From Haloarcula vallismortis ATCC 29715 (GTDB taxonomy: Archaea > Halobacteriota > Halobacteria > Halobacteriales > Haloarculaceae), in assembly GCF_000337775.1 (NCBI RefSeq), contig NZ_AOLQ01000054.1:62001-126000 (forward strand): a stretch of DNA of 64,000 nt, given 5' to 3'. Position numbers and translations under genes: made by a program. The notes below the pieces were generated by a model that did no database searches, had not been told where the DNA came from, and worked only from the letters and a program-made list of their open reading frames with translations. Numbering within the stretch: the first letter of the stretch is position 1; the number at the start of each line of letters is the position of its first letter. Below, piece after piece: positions 24,640-33,359 of the stretch.

Positions 24640-27153
24640 ATGGACTTGGATTCAGGATCGAATCTTCCCGCCTACGAGCCGGCCGATGTCGACCTGACCG
24701 ACTCGTCGTTGTATCTCAACCGCGAACTGAGTGCCCTCGCCTTCCAGCGGCGTGTGCTCCACGAGGCACTGGACGAACGGAATCCGCTGCTGGAACGGGT
24801 CAGATTCCTCGCTATCGTCACGCGTAATCTTGACGAGTTCACGATGAAACGTATCGGCGGGCTTAAACAACAGATAGAGGCCGACGTTACCGAGACAGCG
24901 CCAGACGGGCGGACGCCACGGGAGCAGTGGGAGGAGGTCCACGAGACGCTCCGACCAATGCTTGCAACGCAGGCCCGTTGCTACCGCGATGCGATTCGCC
25001 CCGCGCTTGCAGCGGAAGGTGTCGAAATTCTTGACTACGATGACGCGACAGAAACGGAGCAGTCGGAGCTGCGAACCTACTTCGAGGGGTCTGTGCTACC
25101 GACACTGACCCCGCTTTCGTTCGACCCGGCGCACCCGTTCCCGTTTATTTCAAATCGGTCGCTGTCACTCGCTGTTCTCACCAGACAGCCAGACGCCGAT
25201 GACCCGACGTTCACCCGGATCAAGATTCCGCCGAACAGGCCTCGTTTAGTCCAGCTTGGGGACGAAGCGCGGTATGTTCCACTGGAAGAGGTCATCCGCG
25301 CGAACCTCGATTTGCTGTTACCCAACGTTGAAATCGTCGACACGGCCCTGTTTCGACTGACTCGCAACGCGGAGGTCCGCCGAAATCAGGAGATTGCCGA
25401 GGACCTCATCGACATGGTCGAAGATGTCATCGAACAGCGGCGCTTCGCGTCGGTCGTCAGAATGGAAATCTCCGAGGACGCGGACCCCCGGATTCGCTCG
25501 ACACTTGCCACACAACTCGGTCTCGACGAACGCGAAATATACGATCTCCCGGGGCCACTAGATTATCGAGACTTCGCGGAGTTGACCGACCTTGAGCGCC
25601 CGGACCTCTCGCTTGACGAGTGGACACCGCAGCCACATCCTCGACTTGACAGCCATCGACAGCAACCGAGGAATCCGTCCGAGTCGAGCAGTGCGAGCGT
25701 CTTCAGCCGTATTCGCGACGGGGATATCCTGCTCCATCACCCGTATCACGATTTTACCGACACCGTCCAGCGATTCATCTCGGAAGCGGCCGAAGACCCC
25801 GATGTTCTGGCAGTGAAAGCGGCTATCTACCGGACAGCAAGCGACTCACAGATAATCCAGTCGCTGATAACGGCAGCCGAAAACGGGAAGCAGGTCGCGG
25901 TGATGGTCGAATTGAAGGCTCGCTTCGACGAACAGAACAACCTCGAATGGGTGCGGAAGCTTGAGGAAAACGGCATCCACGTCGCCTACGGGACGGTTGG
26001 TCTGAAAACACACACGAAGACTGCGCTCGTGGTTCGGGAGGAAGATGACGGCGTCCAACTGTACTCCCACATCGGGACCGGGAACTACCACTCAGAAACT
26101 GCGAAGGGCTACGTCGACCTCGGGCTGTTGACTGCTGACCGGGACATCGGCCGCGACCTGACGAAAGTGTTCAACTTCTTCACCGGCCCTTCACTGGACG
26201 AGGAGTTTCGAGAACTCCTCATTGCGCCGGTGACGATGCGCCGGGAGTTCACCCGGTGTATCCGCCGAGAGGCCCAGCATGCACAGGCCGGTCGCCCTGC
26301 GCGCATCGTTGCAAAGGTCAACGGTCTCGAAGACCCTGCCATCGTTGCCGAGCTGTACCGCGCGTCGATGGCCGGCGTCGACATCGACCTCATCGTCCGC
26401 GACATCTGTCGCCTCCGACCCGGACTGGAGGGGATTAGCGAAAACGTCTCTGTCTACTCACTCGTGGGCCGATTCTTGGAGCATTCCCGTCTCTTCTACT
26501 TCGAGAACGGTGCACGGGCGGACCCCAGCCCGGAAGACGACTGGGGCGAGCCGGAGTACTACATCGGTAGTGCCGACTGGATGACTCGCAATCTCGATTA
26601 TCGGGTCGAAGCCGTCACACCTGTCACGAGTCCCGAAATCCAGCGACAGCTCCGCTTCACTCTCGAACTCGCTCTCGCGGACAACCGCAAGCTGTGGGAG
26701 ATGGACAGCGACGGCGAGTACCACCAGCGCTATCCGGCTGACGGTGAGCGAGTGATAAGCGCGCAAGATATCCTGATGCGAGAGGCGCTGAAGGCCGGTC
26801 GGTCGGAGGACCACGCTGCCGGGATGCCCGGTGACTATCCACTATCCAGCAACCTCTGTATTGCAGGCGAAAGTACTGGACAGACGGCGGCGGAAACTCC
26901 GTCTGAATCTGAAACCGAAACTCAGGGTCAGTCCGTGGCCCCCAGTGAAGATACAGCCAACGGCGACCTGTCCGAAGTCACAGACGGCGGCGAGATCGAC
27001 GGGGTACTTTCGAAGTACAGTGACCGGTGGTACGTCCCGGACAGCGTCGTGTACGACTACGCTGTCCGGATGCCCGATGGCGAGCGGCGCTATCTCAAAA
27101 CCAAAGCCGGCGTCACTGACCTCCTCGAACGAGCATATAGCGATACAGAATAG
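24640..27153 (+). CDS. ppk1: Polyphosphate kinase 1
   Basis: 837 residues, longer than the usual 690-720. It transfers the gamma-phosphate of ATP to inorganic polyphosphate reversibly. The N-domain shows LYLNRELSALAF and VTRNLDEFTMKR. The catalytic phospholipase-D-like domains carry the HxK histidine in GLKTHTKTALVV, the SHIGTGNYHSETAKGY block, LEHSRLFYF and GSADWMTRNLDYRVE. The extra length is an acidic Ser/Thr/Glu-rich linker and a C-terminal domain (about residues 740-837) found in halophilic versions, ending in a KTKAGVTDLL helix. Directly downstream of a PPP phosphatase. A 6-base hairpin overlaps the stop codon. Confidence 0.95.
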   Translation: MDLDSGSNLPAYEPADVDLTDSSLYLNRELSALAFQRRVLHEALDERNPLLERVRFLAIVTRNLDEFTMKRIGGLKQQIEADVTETAPDGRTPREQWEEVHETLRPMLATQARCYRDAIRPALAAEGVEILDYDDATETEQSELRTYFEGSVLPTLTPLSFDPAHPFPFISNRSLSLAVLTRQPDADDPTFTRIKIPPNRPRLVQLGDEARYVPLEEVIRANLDLLLPNVEIVDTALFRLTRNAEVRRNQEIAEDLIDMVEDVIEQRRFASVVRMEISEDADPRIRSTLATQLGLDEREIYDLPGPLDYRDFAELTDLERPDLSLDEWTPQPHPRLDSHRQQPRNPSESSSASVFSRIRDGDILLHHPYHDFTDTVQRFISEAAEDPDVLAVKAAIYRTASDSQIIQSLITAAENGKQVAVMVELKARFDEQNNLEWVRKLEENGIHVAYGTVGLKTHTKTALVVREEDDGVQLYSHIGTGNYHSETAKGYVDLGLLTADRDIGRDLTKVFNFFTGPSLDEEFRELLIAPVTMRREFTRCIRREAQHAQAGRPARIVAKVNGLEDPAIVAELYRASMAGVDIDLIVRDICRLRPGLEGISENVSVYSLVGRFLEHSRLFYFENGARADPSPEDDWGEPEYYIGSADWMTRNLDYRVEAVTPVTSPEIQRQLRFTLELALADNRKLWEMDSDGEYHQRYPADGERVISAQDILMREALKAGRSEDHAAGMPGDYPLSSNLCIAGESTGQTAAETPSESETETQGQSVAPSEDTANGDLSEVTDGGEIDGVLSKYSDRWYVPDSVVYDYAVRMPDGERRYLKTKAGVTDLLERAYSDTE

Positions 27154-27165
27154 CTATTCAGCTAT
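27150..27165 (+). terminator. Hairpin at the end of ppk1
   Basis: ATAGCT-ATTC-AGCTAT, a perfect 6-base stem with a 4-base loop overlapping the stop codon, followed by AT-rich sequence. Candidate 3'-end signal of the phosphatase-ppk1 transcript. The remainder of the 255-base gap to 27409 shows no gene. Confidence 0.35.
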
Positions 27166-27408
27166 ACTATTGTTCGATCAATCCCTACGAAGTGCGATGT
27201 GGCCATCTCTATGTGTTATCTTCTCACACAAACTGCGTTTTACTCTTTCAGGAAGCTTATGAGCGTGGCTTATACAGTATCTCGACGTAGCTATCGATTT
27301 ACAGGAATCCGTCCGCTCTAGAGCTCTTGCAGACAGCGACGACGGGTCGTCGTTATCCTGCCCCGAGGAATGGTCCGTCACACAGAGCAAAAATTGGTCG
27401 CCGCCGAA

Positions 27409-28077
27409 TTACCGCGCTGGAGATACCGAGCGCTTGCGGAGCCGTCCCCGAACGAACGGACGGACCGGTGTCACGCCGAGATTGCGTCGCTCGATTTCGA
27501 CGACATCGAACGACGAGGCAGCGGCGAGCCGCGACCCCGTCTGCCGGGTCAGGTGGCACCCGCCGGCGAGCCGCTTCCAGAGCGGTGCGAGGGCCGACTG
27601 TACCCGGGCGCGCCAGCCGTCGTCGATGACGTGCTCGAAGAACCGCAGTTCGCCGCCGGGCGTGAGTACGCGAGCGATCTCGCTCATTGCGGCCTCGATA
27701 TCCGGAATCGTACAAAAGACCATCGAGGCGATGACGACGTCGAACGTGTTCTCGTCGTACGGGAGGGCTTCCGCCGGTGCCGACTCGATACGCATCGGCG
27801 TGGCCTGCGCGCTCGCCTTCTCCGCTGCCTGCCGCCGCATATGTGGGTCCGGTTCGATAGCGTGAAACTCCGTCGACGCGTCCGCAACGCTATCGAAATA
27901 CGGAAACATCGCACCGGTTCCAGCGCCGAGGTCCAGAACTGTGCCATCCAAATTTGCCACCAGATACTCACGATGTGGCCGTAAGAGCGTCCGCTCGACG
28001 AGCGTCGTGGCTGGATCGTAAATAGCTGCAAACAGCGGCGACGAGGGCTCCTGACTGGGATTCGATGCATCGGGCAT
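27409..28077 (-). CDS. Class I SAM-dependent methyltransferase (UbiE-like)
   Basis: 222 residues. Motif I is LDLGAGTGAMFPYF (about residues 50-63), the acidic residue after strand 2 is in HAIEPDPHM, and the post-motif FDVVIASMVFCTIPD is typical of the Methyltransferase_11 group. The central region LTPGGELRFFEHV matches the UbiE/COQ5 layout. The basic C-terminal 40 residues resemble phospholipid or quinone methyltransferases. The substrate could be a lipid, quinone or thiol; nothing adjacent decides it. Confidence 0.87.
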   Translation of the reverse strand: MPDASNPSQEPSSPLFAAIYDPATTLVERTLLRPHREYLVANLDGTVLDLGAGTGAMFPYFDSVADASTEFHAIEPDPHMRRQAAEKASAQATPMRIESAPAEALPYDENTFDVVIASMVFCTIPDIEAAMSEIARVLTPGGELRFFEHVIDDGWRARVQSALAPLWKRLAGGCHLTRQTGSRLAAASSFDVVEIERRNLGVTPVRPFVRGRLRKRSVSPAR

Positions 28078-28153
28078 AGCAGTAGTAACGATAGCCCCCC
28101 TGAAAGCCTTGGTTCACTTGCGGGGTGTCACACACGCTCGTCACCTGTCGCTG

Positions 28154-29623
28154 CTAGTCACCCTCTGCTGACACCTCGACGCCTGCCTCGTCAACGTCGA
28201 CTTTGGCCTCGGTGAGGTTGCTGTCTCGCCAGGTCCCGCGTCGATACCAGCCGTAGGCGATGAGCGCCCCTGCGACGTTCGAGACGGCGAACGACAGCCA
28301 GATTCCGGATTCACCCAACGGTTCGGCGGCGAACCACGCAATCGGGAAGCGGATGATACCGAGCATCAACACCGAGATTGCCGCGGCAGTGAGCGTCTTT
28401 CCGGCACCGCGGAAGCTCCCGGTGTAGGCCCGCATAATTCCGATGAATCCGAATGACAGAGCCACGTATCGCAGAAACTGCGTCGTGATACCGACGACCT
28501 CGGGGTTCGTCGTGAACAGGTCAGCTATCGGCGCGGCGATGAACCAGACGAGGATGCCAGCCAGAGTGAGCACGCCGAACAGCACCGTCGCCGCGAGGCC
28601 GGCCGCTTTCGCTGCCCGGTCTGGCTTGTCAGCCCCCATGTTCTGACCGGTCATCGTCTCGACGCCACGGGCAACCGCGATAGCTGGCAGGAAGACGACC
28701 GAGAACACGCGCGTCCCGATACCGTAGGCGGCCACGACCGTGTCCGGGAACATCGCCACGATGACCAGCAACAGGTTCATCGACAGCGCACGACCTGTTC
28801 CCTCGATGGAAGCGGGGAGACCGATGCGGACGAGACGCCGGAGATAGGACAGGTCCGGTGCCATATCGCGGAGGTGAATCTGGACACCACGCGTCCCCCG
28901 AAACATGATCGCAAGCCCCACCACCAGCGCCAGCGCCCGAGAGAACACGGTCGCAATAGCGGCCCCTTCGATTCCGAGTTCAGGGAACGAGACTGTGCCG
29001 ACCAGTGGCGCGTTCTTGACGACCGTCCAGCCGAATATCAGGAACGGGTCGATGATGATGTTGAGCACGACCGAGCCGAACATAACGAGCATCGGCGTTA
29101 TCGTATCGCCGTAGCCCCGCATGAGCGCGACGAACACGAAGAAGCCGAACATGAACAGCAGGCCAAGCGAAATGACTTCCATGTAGCTGGTCGCCATCGG
29201 GAGGACGTCTTCGGACGCGCCCATCAGGCTGAGAAACGTATCGACGCCGACGTATCCCACCAGACCGAGGACGAACGAGACGATTACGGCGAACGTGACC
29301 GTCTGTGAGGCGGCGTACTCGGCCTCGCGCTCCTCGCCTGCGCCGGTAAACTGAGCGACGAGTACGCTGCCGGCAACGGAGATACCCATCCCGAGCGAGA
29401 TAAGGAGAAACACCATCGGGAACGCGAAGCTGATCGCCGCCAGCGCGTCCGTGCTGTACTGGCCGAGCCAGAACGTGTCCGCAAGGTTGTACGCGGTCTG
29501 GAAGAGGTTGGTGATGACAATCGGCATCGAGAGGAAGAACAGCGGCTTGCCGATGCCACCCGACGTGAGGTCGAACTCCTCAGGCCCTTTGAACAGAGCA
29601 CTCACACGACTTCGAACACCCAT
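28154..29623 (-). CDS. MATE-family multidrug efflux transporter
   Basis: 489 residues with about 12 membrane helices in two homologous halves. The first helix carries PIVITNLFQTAYNLADTFWLG, with the usual buried asparagine/aspartate of NorM-like transporters. It exports cationic drugs or metabolites using a sodium or proton gradient. Its ATG shares one base with the TGA of the TetR gene upstream (TGATG), so both are translated from one message and the TetR protein is the likely repressor of this pump. Confidence 0.93.
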   Translation of the reverse strand: MGVRSRVSALFKGPEEFDLTSGGIGKPLFFLSMPIVITNLFQTAYNLADTFWLGQYSTDALAAISFAFPMVFLLISLGMGISVAGSVLVAQFTGAGEEREAEYAASQTVTFAVIVSFVLGLVGYVGVDTFLSLMGASEDVLPMATSYMEVISLGLLFMFGFFVFVALMRGYGDTITPMLVMFGSVVLNIIIDPFLIFGWTVVKNAPLVGTVSFPELGIEGAAIATVFSRALALVVGLAIMFRGTRGVQIHLRDMAPDLSYLRRLVRIGLPASIEGTGRALSMNLLLVIVAMFPDTVVAAYGIGTRVFSVVFLPAIAVARGVETMTGQNMGADKPDRAAKAAGLAATVLFGVLTLAGILVWFIAAPIADLFTTNPEVVGITTQFLRYVALSFGFIGIMRAYTGSFRGAGKTLTAAAISVLMLGIIRFPIAWFAAEPLGESGIWLSFAVSNVAGALIAYGWYRRGTWRDSNLTEAKVDVDEAGVEVSAEGD

Positions 29624-30222
29624 CAGCGGGTCGCCTCCGCTGGCGCGTCTGTCAGGAGATGGGTTTCAGCGTATCGCGTAACCGTCTCGTTGAATCGGTT
29701 AATCGAACGCTCAGTGGTGATGTGTCGGGCATGAGCACCGGTTATGGTCGTTACGAGGAACTCCGCTGCGACGGCCGGTTCGACTGCGTCATCGAACTCC
29801 CCAGCTTCGACGCCGGCCACGATGATGTTCTGCAGCTGGTCGAAGAGGGCAGCATCGAACTTAGCGAGCTGTGTCCGGAAAGTGTCGTTGTACGGGGCTT
29901 GTGCCTGTAGTTCGAGAAAGACTGTTCTGAAACTCTTGTCGGGCGTCGGACGCCCGTCGATGAGCACCGCGTTCAATAGCGACTCAAGCTCTTCCCGGGG
30001 TGTGTTCCCGTCGATGGCCGTTATCTTTGCAGTGAACCGCTCGTATAAGAACTCCAGAAACTCGGTAAAGAGGTTCTCTTTGCTGTCGTAGTAGTAGTGA
30101 ATAGACGCTTTGCTCCGGTCTGCCTCGGCGGCGATGTCTTTGACCGTGAGTGCGGCGTATCCGTGCTGACAGAGGGCGCGGTACGTCGCCTCAAGAATTT
30201 CGGTCGCTGTCTCGTCATCCAT
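29623..30222 (-). CDS. TetR/AcrR-family regulator of the MATE pump
   Basis: 199 residues. The N-terminal helix-turn-helix reads ILEATYRALCQHGYAALTVKDIAAEADRSKASIHYYYDSKENLF, with the classical YYYDSKENL end. The rest is a helical ligand domain. The ATG at 30222 is preferred; a few codons upstream is an alternative. An ACTAA-N4-TTAGT palindrome lies 20-33 bases before the start, a plausible operator for autoregulation. Together with the following gene it forms a drug-sensing repressor-pump pair. Confidence 0.9.
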   Translation of the reverse strand: MDDETATEILEATYRALCQHGYAALTVKDIAAEADRSKASIHYYYDSKENLFTEFLEFLYERFTAKITAIDGNTPREELESLLNAVLIDGRPTPDKSFRTVFLELQAQAPYNDTFRTQLAKFDAALFDQLQNIIVAGVEAGEFDDAVEPAVAAEFLVTTITGAHARHITTERSINRFNETVTRYAETHLLTDAPAEATR

Positions 30223-30241
30223 GGCGGCTGTGACAGAACTT

Positions 30242-30255
30242 ACTAACCGATTAGT
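30242..30255. promoter_or_regulatory. Palindrome ACTAA-N4-TTAGT, probable TetR operator
   Basis: ACTAACCGATTAGT has perfect 5-base arms around a 4-base centre and lies upstream of the TetR-MATE operon. A related half-site ACTAACTGA occurs at 30322-30330, nearer the second TetR gene, so the 178-base divergent region may be shared by the two regulators. Confidence 0.5.
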
Positions 30256-30400
30256 CAAAAACGCTTTGAAGCACGAAACTAGGGAAAAATACTATTTTAC
30301 GAACTATGAGGCGATACTCAAACTAACTGACTAATAATTCATCTGCGCAATAGTCTACGGGTCATAACGGTTATCCAACCATGGGTGAAACCCTTACACA

Positions 30401-30991
30401 ATGGCTGGACCATCGGATCGTACCTTCTCGGACCAGACCGAGGAGATAATGCAAGCGACCTACCGGGCGTTGCGAGAACACGGGTACGCTGACCTCACGA
30501 TACAACGGATCGCGGACGAGTACGGCAAATCGACGGCTGCAGTGCACTACTACTACGACACGAAAGACGACCTTCTCGCGGCCTTTCTCGATTATCTGCT
30601 GGAGCGGTTCGTCGATTCGATTCACGCCGTCGAGACAACAGACCCCGAAGCACGACTGGATCTCTTGCTCGATGAACTACTCGTCAAACCGCAGGAAAAC
30701 CCCGATCTCTCGGTCGCCCTGCTAGAGATGCGGAGTCAAGCACCGTACAAGGAGGCGTTCAGCGACCGGTTCCGCCAGAACGACGAGTATATTCGGTACC
30801 TGCTCAAGGCGGTTATCAATCACGGCATCGACGAAGGCGTGTTCAACGATGTCGACGCAGAACACGTTACCCGTTCGCTGCTGACGATAATCGACGGTGC
30901 CCGGACCCGCGCCGTGATGCTAGATGATACTGACGAACTCGAAACGGCCCGCCAGACGGCGAGTGAGTACGCCGACGCGATGTTACAGTGA
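30401..30991 (+). CDS. TetR/AcrR-family transcriptional regulator, divergent from the MATE operon
   Basis: 196 residues. The DNA-binding domain IMQATYRALREHGYADLTIQRIADEYGKSTAAVHYYYDTKDDLL is complete. It is clearly homologous to the first TetR protein on the other side of the intergenic region, most likely an old duplication. The ligand domain is helical with no readable specificity. It is not followed by an obvious target gene on its own strand; the divergent MATE pump or its own expression are the likeliest targets. Confidence 0.9.
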   Translation: MAGPSDRTFSDQTEEIMQATYRALREHGYADLTIQRIADEYGKSTAAVHYYYDTKDDLLAAFLDYLLERFVDSIHAVETTDPEARLDLLLDELLVKPQENPDLSVALLEMRSQAPYKEAFSDRFRQNDEYIRYLLKAVINHGIDEGVFNDVDAEHVTRSLLTIIDGARTRAVMLDDTDELETARQTASEYADAMLQ

Positions 30992-31014
30992 CCGGTCGCC
31001 TGTCGCATCGGTGT

Positions 31015-31195
31015 TCAGTCGCCATGCGTAGCATCGCTGACTACCCAGTCTTTCGAAGTACAGCACAGGCGTTCTGCACTCACAAAAGTCACTTTCCAGT
31101 CCTGTAGCCACTCGTACCCATCAGCCAACGACAACTGAATACACTCAGCTAACAACGGCAGCCGTTCCGGCTTGTTTGCACAGCCAACGGGGTGC
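31015..31195 (-). other. Possible small open frame, probably not coding
   Basis: An open frame (reading CANKPERLPLLAECIQLSLADGY at its centre) lies in a stretch with lower GC content than its surroundings. No family is recognised and the frame overlaps the end of the PRC-barrel gene. It may be a remnant of a lost gene. Listed only to account for the sequence. Confidence 0.2.
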
Positions 31196-31474
31196 CTACG
31201 AGTCCACAGTATCGCTACCTGCGACACTCTGTTCTGCAGGCGGCTGAATAATCAGATGATCCCGCATCGATTCGATGAGGGACGCTGGCAATCGAACGTC
31301 GCCGTCGTGATCCCGTTCAACGCCGAATATCTCTTGAACGTCGCTGTTGATGATAATTGTCTGAAGTTCTCCCGTTGCTGTATCGAGCGTAATGTTTTGC
31401 AGTGTGCCGACTTCGCGGCCATCGGTACTTACGACTCGGACGTTGGAGAGCTGGTTTGCGAGGACCGTTCGCAT
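31196..31474 (-). CDS. PRC-barrel domain protein
   Basis: 92 residues consisting of one PRC-barrel: LSNVRVVSTDGREVGTLQNI followed by LDTATGELQTIIIN and a VRLPASLI strand. PRC-barrel proteins act as small beta-barrel adaptors in RNA processing (as in RimM) or photosynthetic complexes; in haloarchaea they are common and include the cell-division factors CdpB1/B2, which interact with SepF. This copy could be a paralogue of such adaptors, but the link is not shown. Start at the ATG 31474 fits the family; upstream residues do not. Confidence 0.85.
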   Translation of the reverse strand: MRTVLANQLSNVRVVSTDGREVGTLQNITLDTATGELQTIIINSDVQEIFGVERDHDGDVRLPASLIESMRDHLIIQPPAEQSVAGSDTVDS

Positions 31475-31823
31475 ACTGGTCAGTACTACCGAAATTACCA
31501 TAAAAATACTGAATCAATCCGAACTCTCCGCGTCCTGCCGTCTCGTAGTACAGAACCAGCGCGTACGTGGATACCACACAAACTTGACCGCTGAAACACT
31601 ATCACAGATATTACTGTTCGTATCAAGACGGACGCGATGGTCCACCGGTCCGGAGTAGCACTGCCGAATTCAACGCAGTTTTAACCTATCGCAGGCGGTT
31701 TTTCAGCCCCACCCTAACTGCCATTCGTATGGCAGCGAATTGCCCTCCACCTACGATGCGGTATTGTTGGCAGCGTCGCTCTCAAACGTACGTAGAGATG
31801 CCCACGCCCCGGGAGGTGATTTT
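31475..31823. promoter_or_regulatory. Control region before the surface protein
   Basis: 349 bases containing a TATA-like TTTTAA at 31679-31684, a 7-base perfect hairpin at 31718-31735 (described separately) and a strong ribosome-binding sequence GGGAGGTGAT at 31811-31820, three bases before the chosen GTG start. No gene is seen. Confidence 0.45.
31718..31735 (+). promoter_or_regulatory. 5'-leader hairpin CTGCCAT-TCGT-ATGGCAG
   Basis: A perfect 7-base stem with a 4-base loop. It lies about 35 bases after the TATA-like element and about 90 bases before the GTG start, so it would sit near the 5' end of the surface-protein mRNA. Confidence 0.45.
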
Positions 31824-33182
31824 GTGAGCGTCCGGTCGGTGGCGCTGGCCGCGATGCTTATCGCCGTAGCGGCGACGGGTCCGGGACTTACCGCTGCGGA
31901 GCAGCAAGCCACTGTCTCAGAAGACAGTCTTCCGCTGCACGCCGACGAACAACAGGTCGTCACTGGGGAGACCACGCTGGACTCCGGGACGGAGATGACG
32001 GTCAGAATCAAGTCAGCCAACGCATCGAACCCGTTCCTTCACCAGAGACAGGTCAGAGTGCAACCCAACGGAACGTTCGTCGCCCAGTTCGATCTGTCGG
32101 ACCTGCCAGCGAACATATCCTACGAACTGTCCGCTCATGTCGACGGCGACACGCTGTTTGAACGTACCGAGACCATCGCCCAGTGTGACGGCGACTGCAC
32201 CGACACGGTACCGGAAACAGAGACCCCGAAAGAGACTGACGACAGCGATAACGTCGTCACCGTCTCTCAGGGTGAGACCGCCGAAATTCCGGTTTCGATG
32301 ACTGACGGCGGGAAGAAAACGCTGTCCGTCGGCAGCGAGGCAGTCAATTACCAGATCAACGCCACCGTCAGTGACGACGACGATGACGGTGAGGTGCTGG
32401 TTCTGTTCGACACTGCGGCTGCCGGCACGGACTCGGAGACGCTCAGTGTTGCGGACGACGGCGACTCAGTGAGCGTGACTGCGCCAGAGCCTGACCTCCC
32501 GTCGACGCTTGATCCTGCCGCGTACACCTACCGTGTGTTCGACGACCCCGCAACTGATGACAAGCCGACTGTCGGCACCCTTGTCATCGAAGCAAATGGG
32601 ACGGCAAGCGAGGAGTTCGAGGTTGAGGAGACGAACGACTTCGGTTTCGAGGAGACGGTGTCCCGAGTTACACAGGGCGACACTGGTCGGATTCCCATCG
32701 TCCTCGCAACTGCTGACGCGGCCACTGTGTCCATCGGGAGCCCGGATACCAACTACGAGATTAATGCGACTGTTCGCGACGGGAACGGCGATTCCCGTGT
32801 GGTTCTCCTGTTCGACACCACGGCAGCTGGACACGACGAACCCACGCTCGAAACTGCGGCGGATGCCGACGCTGTGACGGTTGCATCCGGCTCGGAGGTC
32901 GCGCTGGATTCGCAACTCGCTGCAGCTAACTACGACCTGTCGCTGTTTCGTGGGACCGAAGCAGCCGGTCAGCCTGATGATATCGGAACGCTGGTGGTTA
33001 TAGATAGCAACACCACGTCCCCGGGTTCGGCTTCCGATGGTGTTGATTCAGTGACCGGCGAAACACCGGCCACACAGCAGCCACAGACCGGTGACTTCGG
33101 AATCGGTACTGGCGCTCTTGTCTTCGGTGGGGTCCTCGCTATCGCTGGTGTGGGGATCTGCCTGCGGTCTATCATGAACTGA
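31824..33182 (+). CDS. Secreted, membrane-anchored BGTF-type surface protein
   Basis: 452 residues from the GTG at 31824, chosen because GGGAGGTGAT ends three bases upstream and because it gives a clean signal peptide (VALAAMLIAVAATGPGLTAAEQQ). Two tandem homologous domains follow, about residues 143-260 and 278-398. Each contains an IPxxL/M strand, a VxxVSIGS-like strand, xYxINATV and a VLLFDTxAAG strand, which resembles the haloarchaeal BGTF surface domain (DUF7827). A Thr/Ser/Gln-rich linker and a C-terminal membrane helix (GALVFGGVLAIAGVGIC) anchor the protein. It is likely part of the cell envelope. Convergent with the membrane-tethered HTH gene. Confidence 0.8.
   Translation: MSVRSVALAAMLIAVAATGPGLTAAEQQATVSEDSLPLHADEQQVVTGETTLDSGTEMTVRIKSANASNPFLHQRQVRVQPNGTFVAQFDLSDLPANISYELSAHVDGDTLFERTETIAQCDGDCTDTVPETETPKETDDSDNVVTVSQGETAEIPVSMTDGGKKTLSVGSEAVNYQINATVSDDDDDGEVLVLFDTAAAGTDSETLSVADDGDSVSVTAPEPDLPSTLDPAAYTYRVFDDPATDDKPTVGTLVIEANGTASEEFEVEETNDFGFEETVSRVTQGDTGRIPIVLATADAATVSIGSPDTNYEINATVRDGNGDSRVVLLFDTTAAGHDEPTLETAADADAVTVASGSEVALDSQLAAANYDLSLFRGTEAAGQPDDIGTLVVIDSNTTSPGSASDGVDSVTGETPATQQPQTGDFGIGTGALVFGGVLAIAGVGICLRSIMN
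32250..33017 (+). repeat. Two tandem domain repeats within the surface protein
   Basis: Bases 32250-32603 and 32655-33017 encode the two BGTF-like domains, clearly homologous at the protein level (NYQINATV against NYEINATV; VLFDTAAAG against LLFDTTAAG). They have diverged in DNA, so this is an old internal duplication. Confidence 0.7.
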
Positions 33183-33327
33183 CGCTGTGACAGTCGTCTA
33201 CCCGTGCGGTTTCGAAACGCGACCGAGACTGTTCGGCTCCCTTTCTGGTCGGATACCCGTTCTCTCCGGGGTAGCTACGACGGGAGTGTCCATATCCTAT
33301 GTGCTCCTGCGTTCAGGTCGACCACAG

Positions 33328-33352
33328 CAGGTGTGAACTTCTTTCACACCTG
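33328..33352. terminator. Bidirectional hairpin between convergent genes
   Basis: CAGGTGTGAA (33328-33337), a 5-base loop CTTCT, and TTCACACCTG (33343-33352) form a perfect 10-base stem exactly between the ends of the surface protein (33182) and the HTH gene (33360). It is the strongest terminator-like structure in the window and would serve both strands. Confidence 0.6.
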
Positions 33353-33359
33353 TCCAGCG

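Noticed and set aside
31740-31823. TTG start for the surface protein 28 codons upstream
   Set aside because: The GTG at 31824 has a ribosome-binding sequence just upstream and begins a clear signal peptide; the extension contains charged residues before it.
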